Assembly (NCBI RefSeq): GCF_030146175.1
Contig: NZ_JASLCE010000099.1
Location: 1 to 30,792, forward strand
Direction of reading: 5' to 3'
Origin: Flavobacterium sp.
GTDB taxonomy: Bacteria; Bacteroidota; Bacteroidia; Flavobacteriales; Flavobacteriaceae
Length of the DNA: 30,792 bases
In this document: piece after piece, positions 16,942 to 24,435 of the stretch
Layout of the letters: each line of letters starts with the position of its first letter
Position numbering within the stretch: the stretch's first letter is position 1
Position numbers and translations under genes: made by a program
Notes under the pieces: model-generated
Seen by the model: only the letters and a program-made list of their open reading frames with translations
Told to the model about the DNA's origin: nothing
The model's database searches: none

Positions 16942-19089
16942 TTAATTTTCGTAAATGTAAGGGATTTCAAAGGAAACTTTAGCACCCACAATATTGGTAT
17001 GCTGATCCATAATATTATCGGTTTGTACCAGAAAATCCTGATTTTTGGTATAACCAATCAAACGTTCTTTGGTAATGGTCATCGCCAATGATTTGTGATT
17101 GGTTGTTTTTTTGTCGGTTTCAAATCCTTTTCCGTTATCGGTGACTTCAAAGAATAATTTGGCTTCCTTCAGATAAAAATGAATGGAAATCATACCTTCT
17201 TCCGATTTATTGCTTAAACCGTGCTTGATTGCATTTTCAATAAACGGCTGCGTTAGCATTGGCGGTAAAAAGATGGTTTCCGAATCAATTGCGTCTTCGA
17301 TAGAAATGGTATAGTTGAATTTATTGTTGTATAAAAGTTGCTGAATCGCCAGATAATTCTGTGTCATTTCAACTTCTTCCGAAAGCGAAATATAGTTTTC
17401 GTTGGAGTTTTCAAGAATCTGACGTGTCAGTTTTGAAAATTTACTCAGGTAATCGACCGCTTCTTTGTCTTGTTTATCCTGAATTAGCCCCTGAATGTTA
17501 TCGATAGAATTAAAAATAAAATGCGGATTCATTTGTGTAACCAATAGTTTCTGTTTGATCTGGTCTTTTTCGAGCACCGTAATCGCTTGTTTTTGTTTGG
17601 TATTTCGGTAATAAAAGTAACCTCCCAAAAGAAACAATAAAAGCGCGCCCGAAAGTCCGATGAGCCAGTTGTTTTTAACGGCCGTTTTCTTTTCGCCTTC
17701 GAGTTTAATGGCAGCTACTTTTTTGCCCTGAACTAACTTCTGGTTAAGTGTCTTTTTCTCAAAATCGTATTTCAGCCGTTGTTGCGCCAATTTATTTCGG
17801 GATGTTTCCAGTGCCGATTTCTTTTCGTTTTCGAGCTTGATGACCGATAAATGCTTTTGTTGTTCTAATTTAACAGCGGTTAATTTCTGTTGCTGCAGGA
17901 TTTTTTGCTGCAGTTCTTTTCTTTCAAAATCGTATTTCAGCCGTTGTTGTGCCAACTCGTTTTTTGAGGCTTCCGTATTGCTCGAATCTTTTACAGCGAT
18001 CCAGGCTTCGTATTTTTTAAGTGCCTTGTCATATTGTCCGCTATCCTTGTAGATCCGATACAATAAGTTACTCATACCGGTTCTGGAACTAATGTTTTTT
18101 AATTTTGAAGTGAGTGCATAACACATTTCACCATATTCAGCTGCTTTTTCATAATTTTTTGATTTGTGAAAGATTCTAGCAGCATTTCCATATACGCCCT
18201 GTCTGGAAAGGTCATCTTTACATAAAGCCAACGCCTGATCGAGGTAGATTTGTGCCTGAGCACTATCGCCCATGTCGCTACTGGAATTCGCCAACTGTAC
18301 CAATACCAGTGATTCTGCCTGTGGATCTTTGTTTGGTTTTATGATTTCGTAGGCTCTCAGGTAGCTTTTGTGCGCTTCCGATAATTTTTTAAGTCGCGTG
18401 TAGGCAACTCCTATATTGTTGTAGATAACCGCAATTGTATGTCGGTCGCTTTTCCATAATTCGGATTCCGGAACGTCAAAATAAACCAGAGATTTTTTTA
18501 AGTAAACAATTGCCTTTTCCCAATCTTGTTGTGCTATACAGGTTGTTCCGATTTCCTGATTCACATGTGATATACCGGATTCGTTTTTGATGCTTTCGTA
18601 GTATTTAAGCGCTTCAAAAAAGTTTTCAAAAGTTTTGGGCCAATCGGCCAATTTTCGATAGTAAGTGCCTTTGCCAATCATGGCCATGGCCATGGTTTTA
18701 TAATCTTTCGTTTCTTTCCAATATTTTATGGCCATATCAAAATGCCCCGGTGCTTTAGTATCTCCATCAAAGGTTTCTTTTTTGGCGATATTGTAGTAAT
18801 AAGATCCGGCAGCATACTTATATTCTTTCTTCATCTCTGGAGTGAGATTATCCATTTTGAGTCCTTTGGAAAAAATAGGAAGCAATTGGTTGTAATAAGC
18901 AATGTGTTGTTTGCTCCAGCCAACAGAGTTATCCATCCCCGCAAAAATAGTGTTTATGCGAACCATATCGTTGGTTTTAGGATTGGCGAGAATAGTATTT
19001 ATGGAGTCAATTGTCTTATCCTGAGCATAACCAGTCGAAGAAATGAAGAAAAATACAATTACAGTGGCTAGCCAAGTAGTTTTAAACAT
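16942..19089 (-). CDS. TPR-containing LytS-like sensor histidine kinase (715 aa)
   Basis: Order of parts: signal peptide (MFKTTWLATVIVFFFISSTGYAQ), periplasmic TPR-like helical repeats (about residues 100-350), a coiled coil with an internal duplication (QQRLKYDFE occurs twice), one membrane helix at about 475-494, then the His_kinase and HATPase modules. Catalytic motifs are intact: TQMNPHFIFNS with His523, QPFIENAIKHG (N box) and DNGKGF (G1 box). It is expected to phosphorylate Asp55 of the response regulator encoded 6 bp downstream. It is divergent from the SUFU-like gene at 19428. No ligand domain other than the TPRs is visible, so the signal is unknown. Confidence 0.95.
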   Translation of the reverse strand: MFKTTWLATVIVFFFISSTGYAQDKTIDSINTILANPKTNDMVRINTIFAGMDNSVGWSKQHIAYYNQLLPIFSKGLKMDNLTPEMKKEYKYAAGSYYYNIAKKETFDGDTKAPGHFDMAIKYWKETKDYKTMAMAMIGKGTYYRKLADWPKTFENFFEALKYYESIKNESGISHVNQEIGTTCIAQQDWEKAIVYLKKSLVYFDVPESELWKSDRHTIAVIYNNIGVAYTRLKKLSEAHKSYLRAYEIIKPNKDPQAESLVLVQLANSSSDMGDSAQAQIYLDQALALCKDDLSRQGVYGNAARIFHKSKNYEKAAEYGEMCYALTSKLKNISSRTGMSNLLYRIYKDSGQYDKALKKYEAWIAVKDSSNTEASKNELAQQRLKYDFERKELQQKILQQQKLTAVKLEQQKHLSVIKLENEKKSALETSRNKLAQQRLKYDFEKKTLNQKLVQGKKVAAIKLEGEKKTAVKNNWLIGLSGALLLFLLGGYFYYRNTKQKQAITVLEKDQIKQKLLVTQMNPHFIFNSIDNIQGLIQDKQDKEAVDYLSKFSKLTRQILENSNENYISLSEEVEMTQNYLAIQQLLYNNKFNYTISIEDAIDSETIFLPPMLTQPFIENAIKHGLSNKSEEGMISIHFYLKEAKLFFEVTDNGKGFETDKKTTNHKSLAMTITKERLIGYTKNQDFLVQTDNIMDQHTNIVGAKVSFEIPYIYEN
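17759..17955 (-). repeat. Internal direct repeat in the sensor kinase coiled coil
   Basis: The 32-bp segment at 17759-17790 recurs at 17924-17955 with one difference. The copies lie 165 bp (55 codons) apart in the same frame. They encode the duplicated LAQQRLKYDFE heptads, so the coiled coil grew by in-frame duplication. Confidence 0.8.
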
Positions 19090-19427
19090 AACGGAATTTT
19101 GGAGGTTATAAATTCGACGTTAAATGTAAGTAATAAAAAAATAACTTTTTTAGAAATAAAGCACCAAATTCACTGCTTTACTGTTACGTATTTGTACGTA
19201 AAATTTTAAATAATGACGCTGTTTTCGAGATGTTAATTTCAATAAAAAGAGATTCATTTTTTTGTTGTTAACTCTTGTAAAAAAAAGAATGTAGCGCTAC
19301 GAATTTTCATTGTGATGCAACTAAATTGTTATAAATGGCTACAAATTTTCATTTGTCCTTTTTATTGTAAGATTAAACTTTATCTTTAGCATATATACTT
19401 ATAACCTTAATCTTATATCCCTTTATA
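19090..19427. other. Divergent intergenic region between the sensor kinase and the SUFU-like gene
   Basis: 338 bp, strongly AT-rich, with no coding potential seen. It contains a perfect 7-bp inverted repeat TTACGTA tttg TACGTAA (19184-19201) on the kinase side and the five-promoter operator array (19298-19388) on the SUFU-like side. I could not identify a convincing promoter for the kinase operon. Confidence 0.6.
19298..19388 (+). promoter_or_regulatory. Predicted LytTR-type operator array and promoter of the SUFU-like operon
   Basis: Half-sites on the + strand are TACGAA (19298-19303), AACTAA (19319-19324), TACAAA (19340-19345) and TGTCCT (19354-19359), at spacings 21, 21 and 14 bp. The linker TTTTCATT follows both the first and the third half-site. 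A 21-bp gap leads to TATCTTTA (19381-19388), one base from TAnnTTTG, about 40 bp before the start codon. GCTAC[AG]AATTTTCATT is an obvious 42-bp-spaced direct repeat. The palindrome GTAGCGCTAC (19291-19300) overlaps the first half-site. Confidence 0.65.
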
Positions 19428-20861
19428 ATGGATGCTAAAAAACTTGAACTGATGCGCACCATAGGCGAAGCCTATAGCCCTTATCTTGAAACCGGTAAAT
19501 CGTATCATAAAGATGTAACCAAAAGTACCTACGGCGCTCAAAGCAGTGGTATATTTTATACCAAAGACGGTATAAAATACAATCATAATACAAATCTTCC
19601 TGAAAAAGAAAGAAAGAAGTTAAATAAAGAACTACGAGAATTACGCGAAAATATAAGTGAATTGCGTGGCAGTGCCGACCTTGATGGGCTTTACAACGAT
19701 CTGCCCGGAAATACGAAGGTGCGGTTTACTTTTGTTAAAGATCAGCCGGTAGCGATGCAGATATATGGCGTGGCCGAGCTTATTTCGGGCATCAAAGAAG
19801 AGCTTCTTGAAAATACCATGCGGGTTATTGATCAGGGCGCTTTTAAAAAAGCTACGGGTATGGGGGATTTTGTAGAACAGGCCGATAAGATTAATATTGC
19901 AGGGAACTATAGCGTTGCGTTTGAAAACAAGACGTTTTCTCAGGATTCTTTTTACGGACTTGGAATGGACTTGTTGAATACTGCGCTAGGTGAGCAGTTG
20001 CAACGCATTTGGTTCCATCTGGAAAATGACAAACTTACTGTACAAACCGAACCGGCATTCCCCGAACATGGTCTGCATGCTATTGAAGATGCTTCTGTGG
20101 ACCTGGACCCGGCTTTCGCCAAAAGAAAAGAAGCAACTGCCGAAGCCATTCGCCTGCGTCATGAGTTTTTCAGGTCGGTTGGAACCTTGCATGACGAAAT
20201 ACTATACCTGAACATTGGTGGTTTCCGGGATCATAACTGGCCGGGATATACTTCGGGAACGATTGCCGCGAAATTCCGTGTGATTTATACCGAAAATACA
20301 ACTATTGTAATAACCGACGGTCTTTCGGATATTTATGCTAAAGAACAAGAGGATAAGGAATTGGCTTATAATGGAACAGGAGCAGAGTACTATTTAGAAT
20401 TTGACAGCATTGTGCCGTTCTATAAAGTAAGAGATCATTATGCGCTGGCTTTACTCAACAGTGTGACGCAAGTGGCTTTGAGACATGGTAAGTTTAAGGA
20501 GCTGATTGAAAAATTTGAATCGCTTACATTACAGTTTAACACTGCCGATGTGGAGACTTGGGTGATTAGGGACAATGATGCCAATAATGAACCGACTACA
20601 TTCTTTAATAGTACGCAGTACGATGCTAAGAAACCTTTTGGTACGTTGCTAACCCTTGGATCGAAAAGCCTTCCGAAACATATACGACTGAATATTGAAG
20701 AAGTAGCACTGATAAGTGTAAAACCGTTCGGAAAAGAGTGGTTTGGTAAGGATAAGCTCTCCAATTCGGATGAAGCGGTAAAAACAGCTACCCGTATGAA
20801 CATGATCAAAGCATTTGAAGCGGATGGATCGTTTCATACCATACCGGTTTCGTACGTATAA
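19428..20861 (+). CDS. Protein with probable Suppressor-of-fused-like domain (477 aa)
   Basis: The N-terminal half (about residues 1-240) is unrecognised; it includes a charged coiled-coil-like stretch (PEKERKKLNKELRELREN). The C-terminal half (about 255-470) has the arrangement of SUFU-family domains: TTIVITDGLSDIY near 291-303, then GTGAEYYLEF near 317-325, then ALALLNSVTQVALRHGKF. Bacterial SUFU-domain proteins often occur as immunity or regulatory proteins near secreted toxins, but no toxin is visible here. There is no signal peptide, so it is probably cytoplasmic. A predicted operator array lies just upstream, and a 78-aa gene follows 40 bp downstream. The SUFU assignment is from motif resemblance only. 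Confidence 0.7.
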   Translation: MDAKKLELMRTIGEAYSPYLETGKSYHKDVTKSTYGAQSSGIFYTKDGIKYNHNTNLPEKERKKLNKELRELRENISELRGSADLDGLYNDLPGNTKVRFTFVKDQPVAMQIYGVAELISGIKEELLENTMRVIDQGAFKKATGMGDFVEQADKINIAGNYSVAFENKTFSQDSFYGLGMDLLNTALGEQLQRIWFHLENDKLTVQTEPAFPEHGLHAIEDASVDLDPAFAKRKEATAEAIRLRHEFFRSVGTLHDEILYLNIGGFRDHNWPGYTSGTIAAKFRVIYTENTTIVITDGLSDIYAKEQEDKELAYNGTGAEYYLEFDSIVPFYKVRDHYALALLNSVTQVALRHGKFKELIEKFESLTLQFNTADVETWVIRDNDANNEPTTFFNSTQYDAKKPFGTLLTLGSKSLPKHIRLNIEEVALISVKPFGKEWFGKDKLSNSDEAVKTATRMNMIKAFEADGSFHTIPVSYV

Positions 20862-20901
20862 CACTTTAATAAACAACATTGAGCTATAATACAGTGCGCA
20901 T

Positions 20902-21138
20902 ATGCAACAGGAACCTTTATTTATAACGGATATCACCATTGGAGGCGAAATCCATACGGCAAAAATTTTCGGGAATGTCGATAAAACGACCAATTTTATT
21001 TATTATACCTTTCAATTGAGCGATGGAAAGCGTATTATGATTTCTAAATTTGACGGTGATAAATGGCAGATCACGAATAGTAATGACGGGACTAATGACC
21101 TGGCAGAGCAGTTGGGGAAAATAATCGATACCGAATAG
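20902..21138 (+). CDS. Small protein of unknown function (78 aa)
   Basis: Lies 40 bp after the SUFU-like gene and is followed after about 30 bp by a strong terminator, so the two form one transcription unit. The sequence (MQQEPLFITDITIGGEIHT...) looks like a small beta-rich domain with FIYYTFQLSDGKRIMISKFDG and a short acidic helical end (DLAEQLGKIIDTE). No signal peptide is present. It is too short and undistinguished for a family call. A partner or accessory of the upstream protein is a guess from context. Confidence 0.7.
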   Translation: MQQEPLFITDITIGGEIHTAKIFGNVDKTTNFIYYTFQLSDGKRIMISKFDGDKWQITNSNDGTNDLAEQLGKIIDTE

Positions 21139-21167
21139 CCTTTATTAATTCTGATTTTATCAAAAAA

Positions 21168-21192
21168 AAACGCCCGTTATATACGGGCGTTT
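21168..21192. terminator. Bidirectional intrinsic terminator
   Basis: Perfect 10-bp stem AAACGCCCGT / ACGGGCGTTT with loop TATAT, preceded by a run of A and placed between convergent genes. It serves the SUFU-like operon and the gene at 21206-22144. Confidence 0.9.
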
Positions 21193-21205
21193 CTATTGTG
21201 TTTTA

Positions 21206-22144
21206 CTATTGCTTTAGTAAGGCAATATTCTTGATGTGGAAAAGGCTTGTAAATTTACTGGCATCATGTCCCCATTCGTTCGGTTTGGAGAAGGTAATGG
21301 AAATAGAATCCACGGTAATGCTTCTCCAAAGATCCGGATTACTGAAATCCAGATTTCGATGTCCGTTAATGTGTTCAATCTTAAATAGACCTACTCTAGG
21401 GTTGTCAAAAATAATGTCTTTCAGACGTACCACTTTTCCGTGCATCTGACCCAGACTGTATAGTGCAAGCACTTCCATGCCATCCAACGAGTATTCGATC
21501 TCGTAATCGTCCGAAAGGATCAGTTTGCGTTGCTCCGGTGTAAACGTAATTTCATCATCGTCATCGTCTTCTTCCAATGCAATGACGGTATTATAAATAC
21601 TATCGCTAAAGTTGTCTTCCTCCTGGTATTCCGGTTGTTGTTTGATTTCGTTGTGATAAACCTCAACTTCCTGTGTCAGGGTAGGGTCGAACAAATCGAG
21701 TGTTTCTTTTACATCTACTTCTCCTTCAAGGAAAAAAGTAATACCATTTGCTTTGGCACTGGCTGGCGTTTCGCCACCCCACTCGGCCAACGCGGCAGGT
21801 ACGTCCATATCGTTGATGAAAAATGTGAAAGAAACTTCACCTTCGGCTTCTAAAGCACATGGGAATTCATCGACAAACACACCGTTGCGTTGTGTACTAG
21901 CACAATTTTCAGGGTTGCTGATGTCGGTTCCCAATACGATTTTTTCTTCCGTACCGTTTACAGTACGTTTGGCATAAAAAGTACCTTTTGTACCGATAAT
22001 GGTCACGGCATCTTTACCCGCCTTTACGCTTATAGTGGCTTTGATCATCGGATCGAAGTACGGCCATGGGCTCTCTACCCGTGTATATTCCAGTTTTACG
22101 CCGGTGACACCCACCATGCTTTTAATTTTGTCAAAAAATCCCAT
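21206..22144 (-). CDS. Possible Spo0M/arrestin-like protein with unknown C-terminal domain (312 aa)
   Basis: The N-terminal ~165 residues begin MGFFDKIKSMVGVTGVKLEY and continue in strands (MIKATISVKAG, VSFTFFIND, ITFFLEGEVDVKETLDLFDP) in the order seen in Spo0M-type arrestin folds. A Glu/Asp-rich linker follows (IALEEDDDDDEITF). The C-terminal ~110 residues form a separate, unrecognised beta-rich domain (EIEYSLDGMEVLALYSLGQMHGKVV ends at the first third; later WRSITVDSISITFS). There is no signal peptide, so it is cytoplasmic. The nearest convincing promoter on its strand is the operator-linked one at 22573-22662, implying a long leader. The Spo0M assignment is tentative. Confidence 0.65.
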   Translation of the reverse strand: MGFFDKIKSMVGVTGVKLEYTRVESPWPYFDPMIKATISVKAGKDAVTIIGTKGTFYAKRTVNGTEEKIVLGTDISNPENCASTQRNGVFVDEFPCALEAEGEVSFTFFINDMDVPAALAEWGGETPASAKANGITFFLEGEVDVKETLDLFDPTLTQEVEVYHNEIKQQPEYQEEDNFSDSIYNTVIALEEDDDDDEITFTPEQRKLILSDDYEIEYSLDGMEVLALYSLGQMHGKVVRLKDIIFDNPRVGLFKIEHINGHRNLDFSNPDLWRSITVDSISITFSKPNEWGHDASKFTSLFHIKNIALLKQ

Positions 22145-22572
22145 AATTATTTTTAGTGTTTAATTTCTTTTTGGTTATCTGAATCTTTAAATTTTCTGAA
22201 TAATCAGCTGTCTGTTTACGCTTTATACCGACCTTTATTTAAGAATCCGTATTGCTTTATTTTTAATGGTATAAGTACTGTGCCTTTATGGAGCAAACAA
22301 GCTAAAATAACAATAAAAATTATTTCTACAATACCGTGATAAAAAAGTTATCGCTAATTTCTTAATTTAATAAAGAATTCGTAATTTGAAAATGTGATGT
22401 ATAGCGGGATATTATATCAATCCATAGTGTATGATAAATTTTTCTGTTTCGAATCGTTCCGACAACTGTTACTTTTTTGCATCGGATTCTCTTCTCTGAA
22501 ATCGTAAACTTTTAGACTCTAAACTCTTTTATAAGGGTGGAGTCTATGGTTTGGATATCCCGTTATAGTGTG
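22145..22572 (-). other. 428-bp non-coding stretch, probable 5' leader of the Spo0M-like gene
   Basis: AT-rich and apparently non-coding on both strands. If the promoter at 22573-22579 is used, almost all of it is transcribed as leader RNA. It holds one modest inverted repeat, TAGACTC / GAGTCTA (22513-22519 and 22540-22546), near the expected 5' end. A lone half-site-like TTCGTA at 22378 lacks the correct linker. I recognise no riboswitch. A small RNA or short ORF cannot be excluded. Confidence 0.4.
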
Positions 22573-22662
22573 CAAATTACGACTTAATAAGATGTCTGTA
22601 TTTGTAAATGATTATTCGTAGTTGTTTATTGAAAGTTTGTAGGCGATTGTAATAAAAGCGTC
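22573..22662 (-). promoter_or_regulatory. Predicted LytTR-type operator array and promoter upstream of the Spo0M-like gene
   Basis: On the - strand the half-sites are GACGCT (22657-22662, weak), TACAAA (22636-22641), TACGAA (22615-22620) and TACAAA (22601-22606), spaced 21, 21 and 14 bp, with linker TAATCATT. A 21-bp gap leads to TAATTTGC (-7 at 22573-22579, one base shorter than TAnnTTTG). The array closely resembles the one at 29475-29565 at sequence level, including AGTCATC just upstream. It reaches to 3 bp from the stop codon of the kinase at 22666. Confidence 0.7.
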
Positions 22663-22665
22663 CTA

Positions 22666-24435
22666 TTAGTCATCGGTAACGTACTGTATTTCCAACTGTG
22701 TCATTACACCGACCGTGCCATCTTCGAGGGTTGTATTTTTTACGGTTACCGGAGCCTCAAGCCTTTCTGCGGTTATGCTTATATCCCGCAATTCCAAAAT
22801 ACGTTGTTGCTCACCGGGTTGTAACGGTCCGCCGGAGTCGCTTACGCAAATCAACAGCTTGTTGTCTTTTAACAGTAATTGTACGGCAATCGAATGTTGG
22901 TTGGAACCTGTTATTCTTTTTATGGCATTGGTAAGCAACGGCTGCGTGAGCATTGGTGGAAGGTAAATGGCCTCGGTATCCATACCGTCGTCATCAACCG
23001 TAAAATTAAAGCCGCCGGGATAAAGCAACTGCTGAACCGTGAGATAGTTGGTTATCATGGCGATCTCTTCATCCAGCGAAATAGAGTCGCCCGTACTGCT
23101 TTCCAGTATTTGTCGGGTCAGACGGGTGAATTTGGAAAGATAGGAGGCGGCTATATCCGGCTTGTCTTCCCGGATGAGGTTTTGTATGCTCTCGATCGAT
23201 GACGTTATAAAATGGGGACTCATTTGTGTGAGTAGTAATTGCTGGCGTAACGTAGCGCTCTTTTTGGATAGCAGTAGATTTTTCCTTTTGTTAAACCGGT
23301 ACAATACCAATGTAACGGTAACCAGAAAAAGCGTTACAGCTACCGAAATGCCTATTTTTACGTTATTGCGGAAGCTTACTTGTTCCTGTTTCACCCGTTG
23401 TAGTTCGCGCTGCTGTTTAAGGAGCTTGTTTAGCGTTTCGACTCTTCCGGTTTTAAAGTTAAAGGCCATCTTATCGGTCGTAATTTTTTTTTGTGCGGCA
23501 TCGTACCGTTCTTCAAGCAATTCGTGTTCCTTCAGATAACGGGAGGCGGTTTGAAAACGGTTCATCGCAAAATACAGCTCACCAAGGCAAAAGGCAGCTA
23601 CCGAAAGCCGATCGTTGTTATTGGCGGCTAAGGCATCGCGGTACACGAGCTTTAATTGATGTTCTGCTTCTTTGTACTTTTCGTTAACGGTGCATATTTT
23701 TCCGTATTGGATACGGTTATCGTTCACATCCACTTTGTCATACTGTAACGCAGCCTGCAAAGCCATCCGGAAATAGTGTTCGGCAATTTCGGTGTTATAT
23801 ACTGTAGTATAGGGTTCGATATAGCATTGCCCCAACGAATTGTAAATGTTATCCAGGTTGTACAATTCCGGTATTCTTTGTGCCAAAACCAACGCTTCTT
23901 TCAGCATGGGGATAGCCCGTTCGGTATTTATTTTTCGGTATACTTCTCCTTGTCGCCAAAGCGCCAGTTCCAGTAGGGTATCTTTTTTTAAAGGTCTTAA
24001 AGCTTTTACAGCACTGTCGGCATAGATCATTCCGTTGATAAACATTCCACTCTTTCGCCAACATGTTTCAAGGTTCATCAGACTTTTGGCAACGGTCTCC
24101 TTATCGTCTTGTTTCTGGAGGACTTCCACACATTCTTCGCCAAGTTTTATCGCGGTTTCGTAATTAGCGGTTTCGGTATACAGTGATGAAAGGTTATACA
24201 GACTCTGACCTAGTTTTTTGTCGAACTTGTGCATTCGGCAAAGGGCTATGGCTTTCTGAAACAGCGATTCGGCTTTTTCAAAATTTCCTTTTTCATTGTA
24301 GGTCGTTCCCAAACGATTCAGAATGTCGACCTGCATTTCGGGCGAAGTTTTCCCGTTATTATGTTGTGCAATCACTGTCTGCGGTAAAAACAACAGGAAA
24401 CAGGAAACGAAGTATACAATACAGAATTGCTTCAT
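22666..24435 (-). CDS. TPR-containing LytS-like sensor protein with degenerate kinase motifs (589 aa)
   Basis: Signal peptide (MKQFCIVYFVSCFLLFLPQTVIAQ), TPR-like repeats (about residues 30-320; GNFEKAESLFQKAIALC is a typical unit), a membrane helix at about 361-381, then a histidine kinase-like region. The His is kept (His408), but the box reads TQMSPHFITSS instead of TQMNPHFIFNS. The N box reads QPLLTNAIKRI instead of QPFIENA[IV]KHG, and the G1 box DSGGPL instead of DNGKG[FL]. Asn503 and Asp533 remain, while the surrounding nucleotide-binding residues are lost. It may be a pseudokinase or a regulator of the adjacent kinase. Its start overlaps the end of that gene by 4 bp (ATGA), implying translational coupling. 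Confidence 0.9.
   Translation of the reverse strand: MKQFCIVYFVSCFLLFLPQTVIAQHNNGKTSPEMQVDILNRLGTTYNEKGNFEKAESLFQKAIALCRMHKFDKKLGQSLYNLSSLYTETANYETAIKLGEECVEVLQKQDDKETVAKSLMNLETCWRKSGMFINGMIYADSAVKALRPLKKDTLLELALWRQGEVYRKINTERAIPMLKEALVLAQRIPELYNLDNIYNSLGQCYIEPYTTVYNTEIAEHYFRMALQAALQYDKVDVNDNRIQYGKICTVNEKYKEAEHQLKLVYRDALAANNNDRLSVAAFCLGELYFAMNRFQTASRYLKEHELLEERYDAAQKKITTDKMAFNFKTGRVETLNKLLKQQRELQRVKQEQVSFRNNVKIGISVAVTLFLVTVTLVLYRFNKRKNLLLSKKSATLRQQLLLTQMSPHFITSSIESIQNLIREDKPDIAASYLSKFTRLTRQILESSTGDSISLDEEIAMITNYLTVQQLLYPGGFNFTVDDDGMDTEAIYLPPMLTQPLLTNAIKRITGSNQHSIAVQLLLKDNKLLICVSDSGGPLQPGEQQRILELRDISITAERLEAPVTVKNTTLEDGTVGVMTQLEIQYVTDD

Noticed and set aside
19184..19201. TTACGTA/TACGTAA inverted repeat as an operator of the kinase operon
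   Set aside because: It is the only occurrence seen in the window, and no promoter with suitable spacing could be identified; recorded only as part of the intergenic region.
22378..22383. Additional half-site TTCGTA in the long leader
   Set aside because: The 8-bp linker beside it does not match TNWTCATT and no second half-site occurs at 14 or 21 bp.
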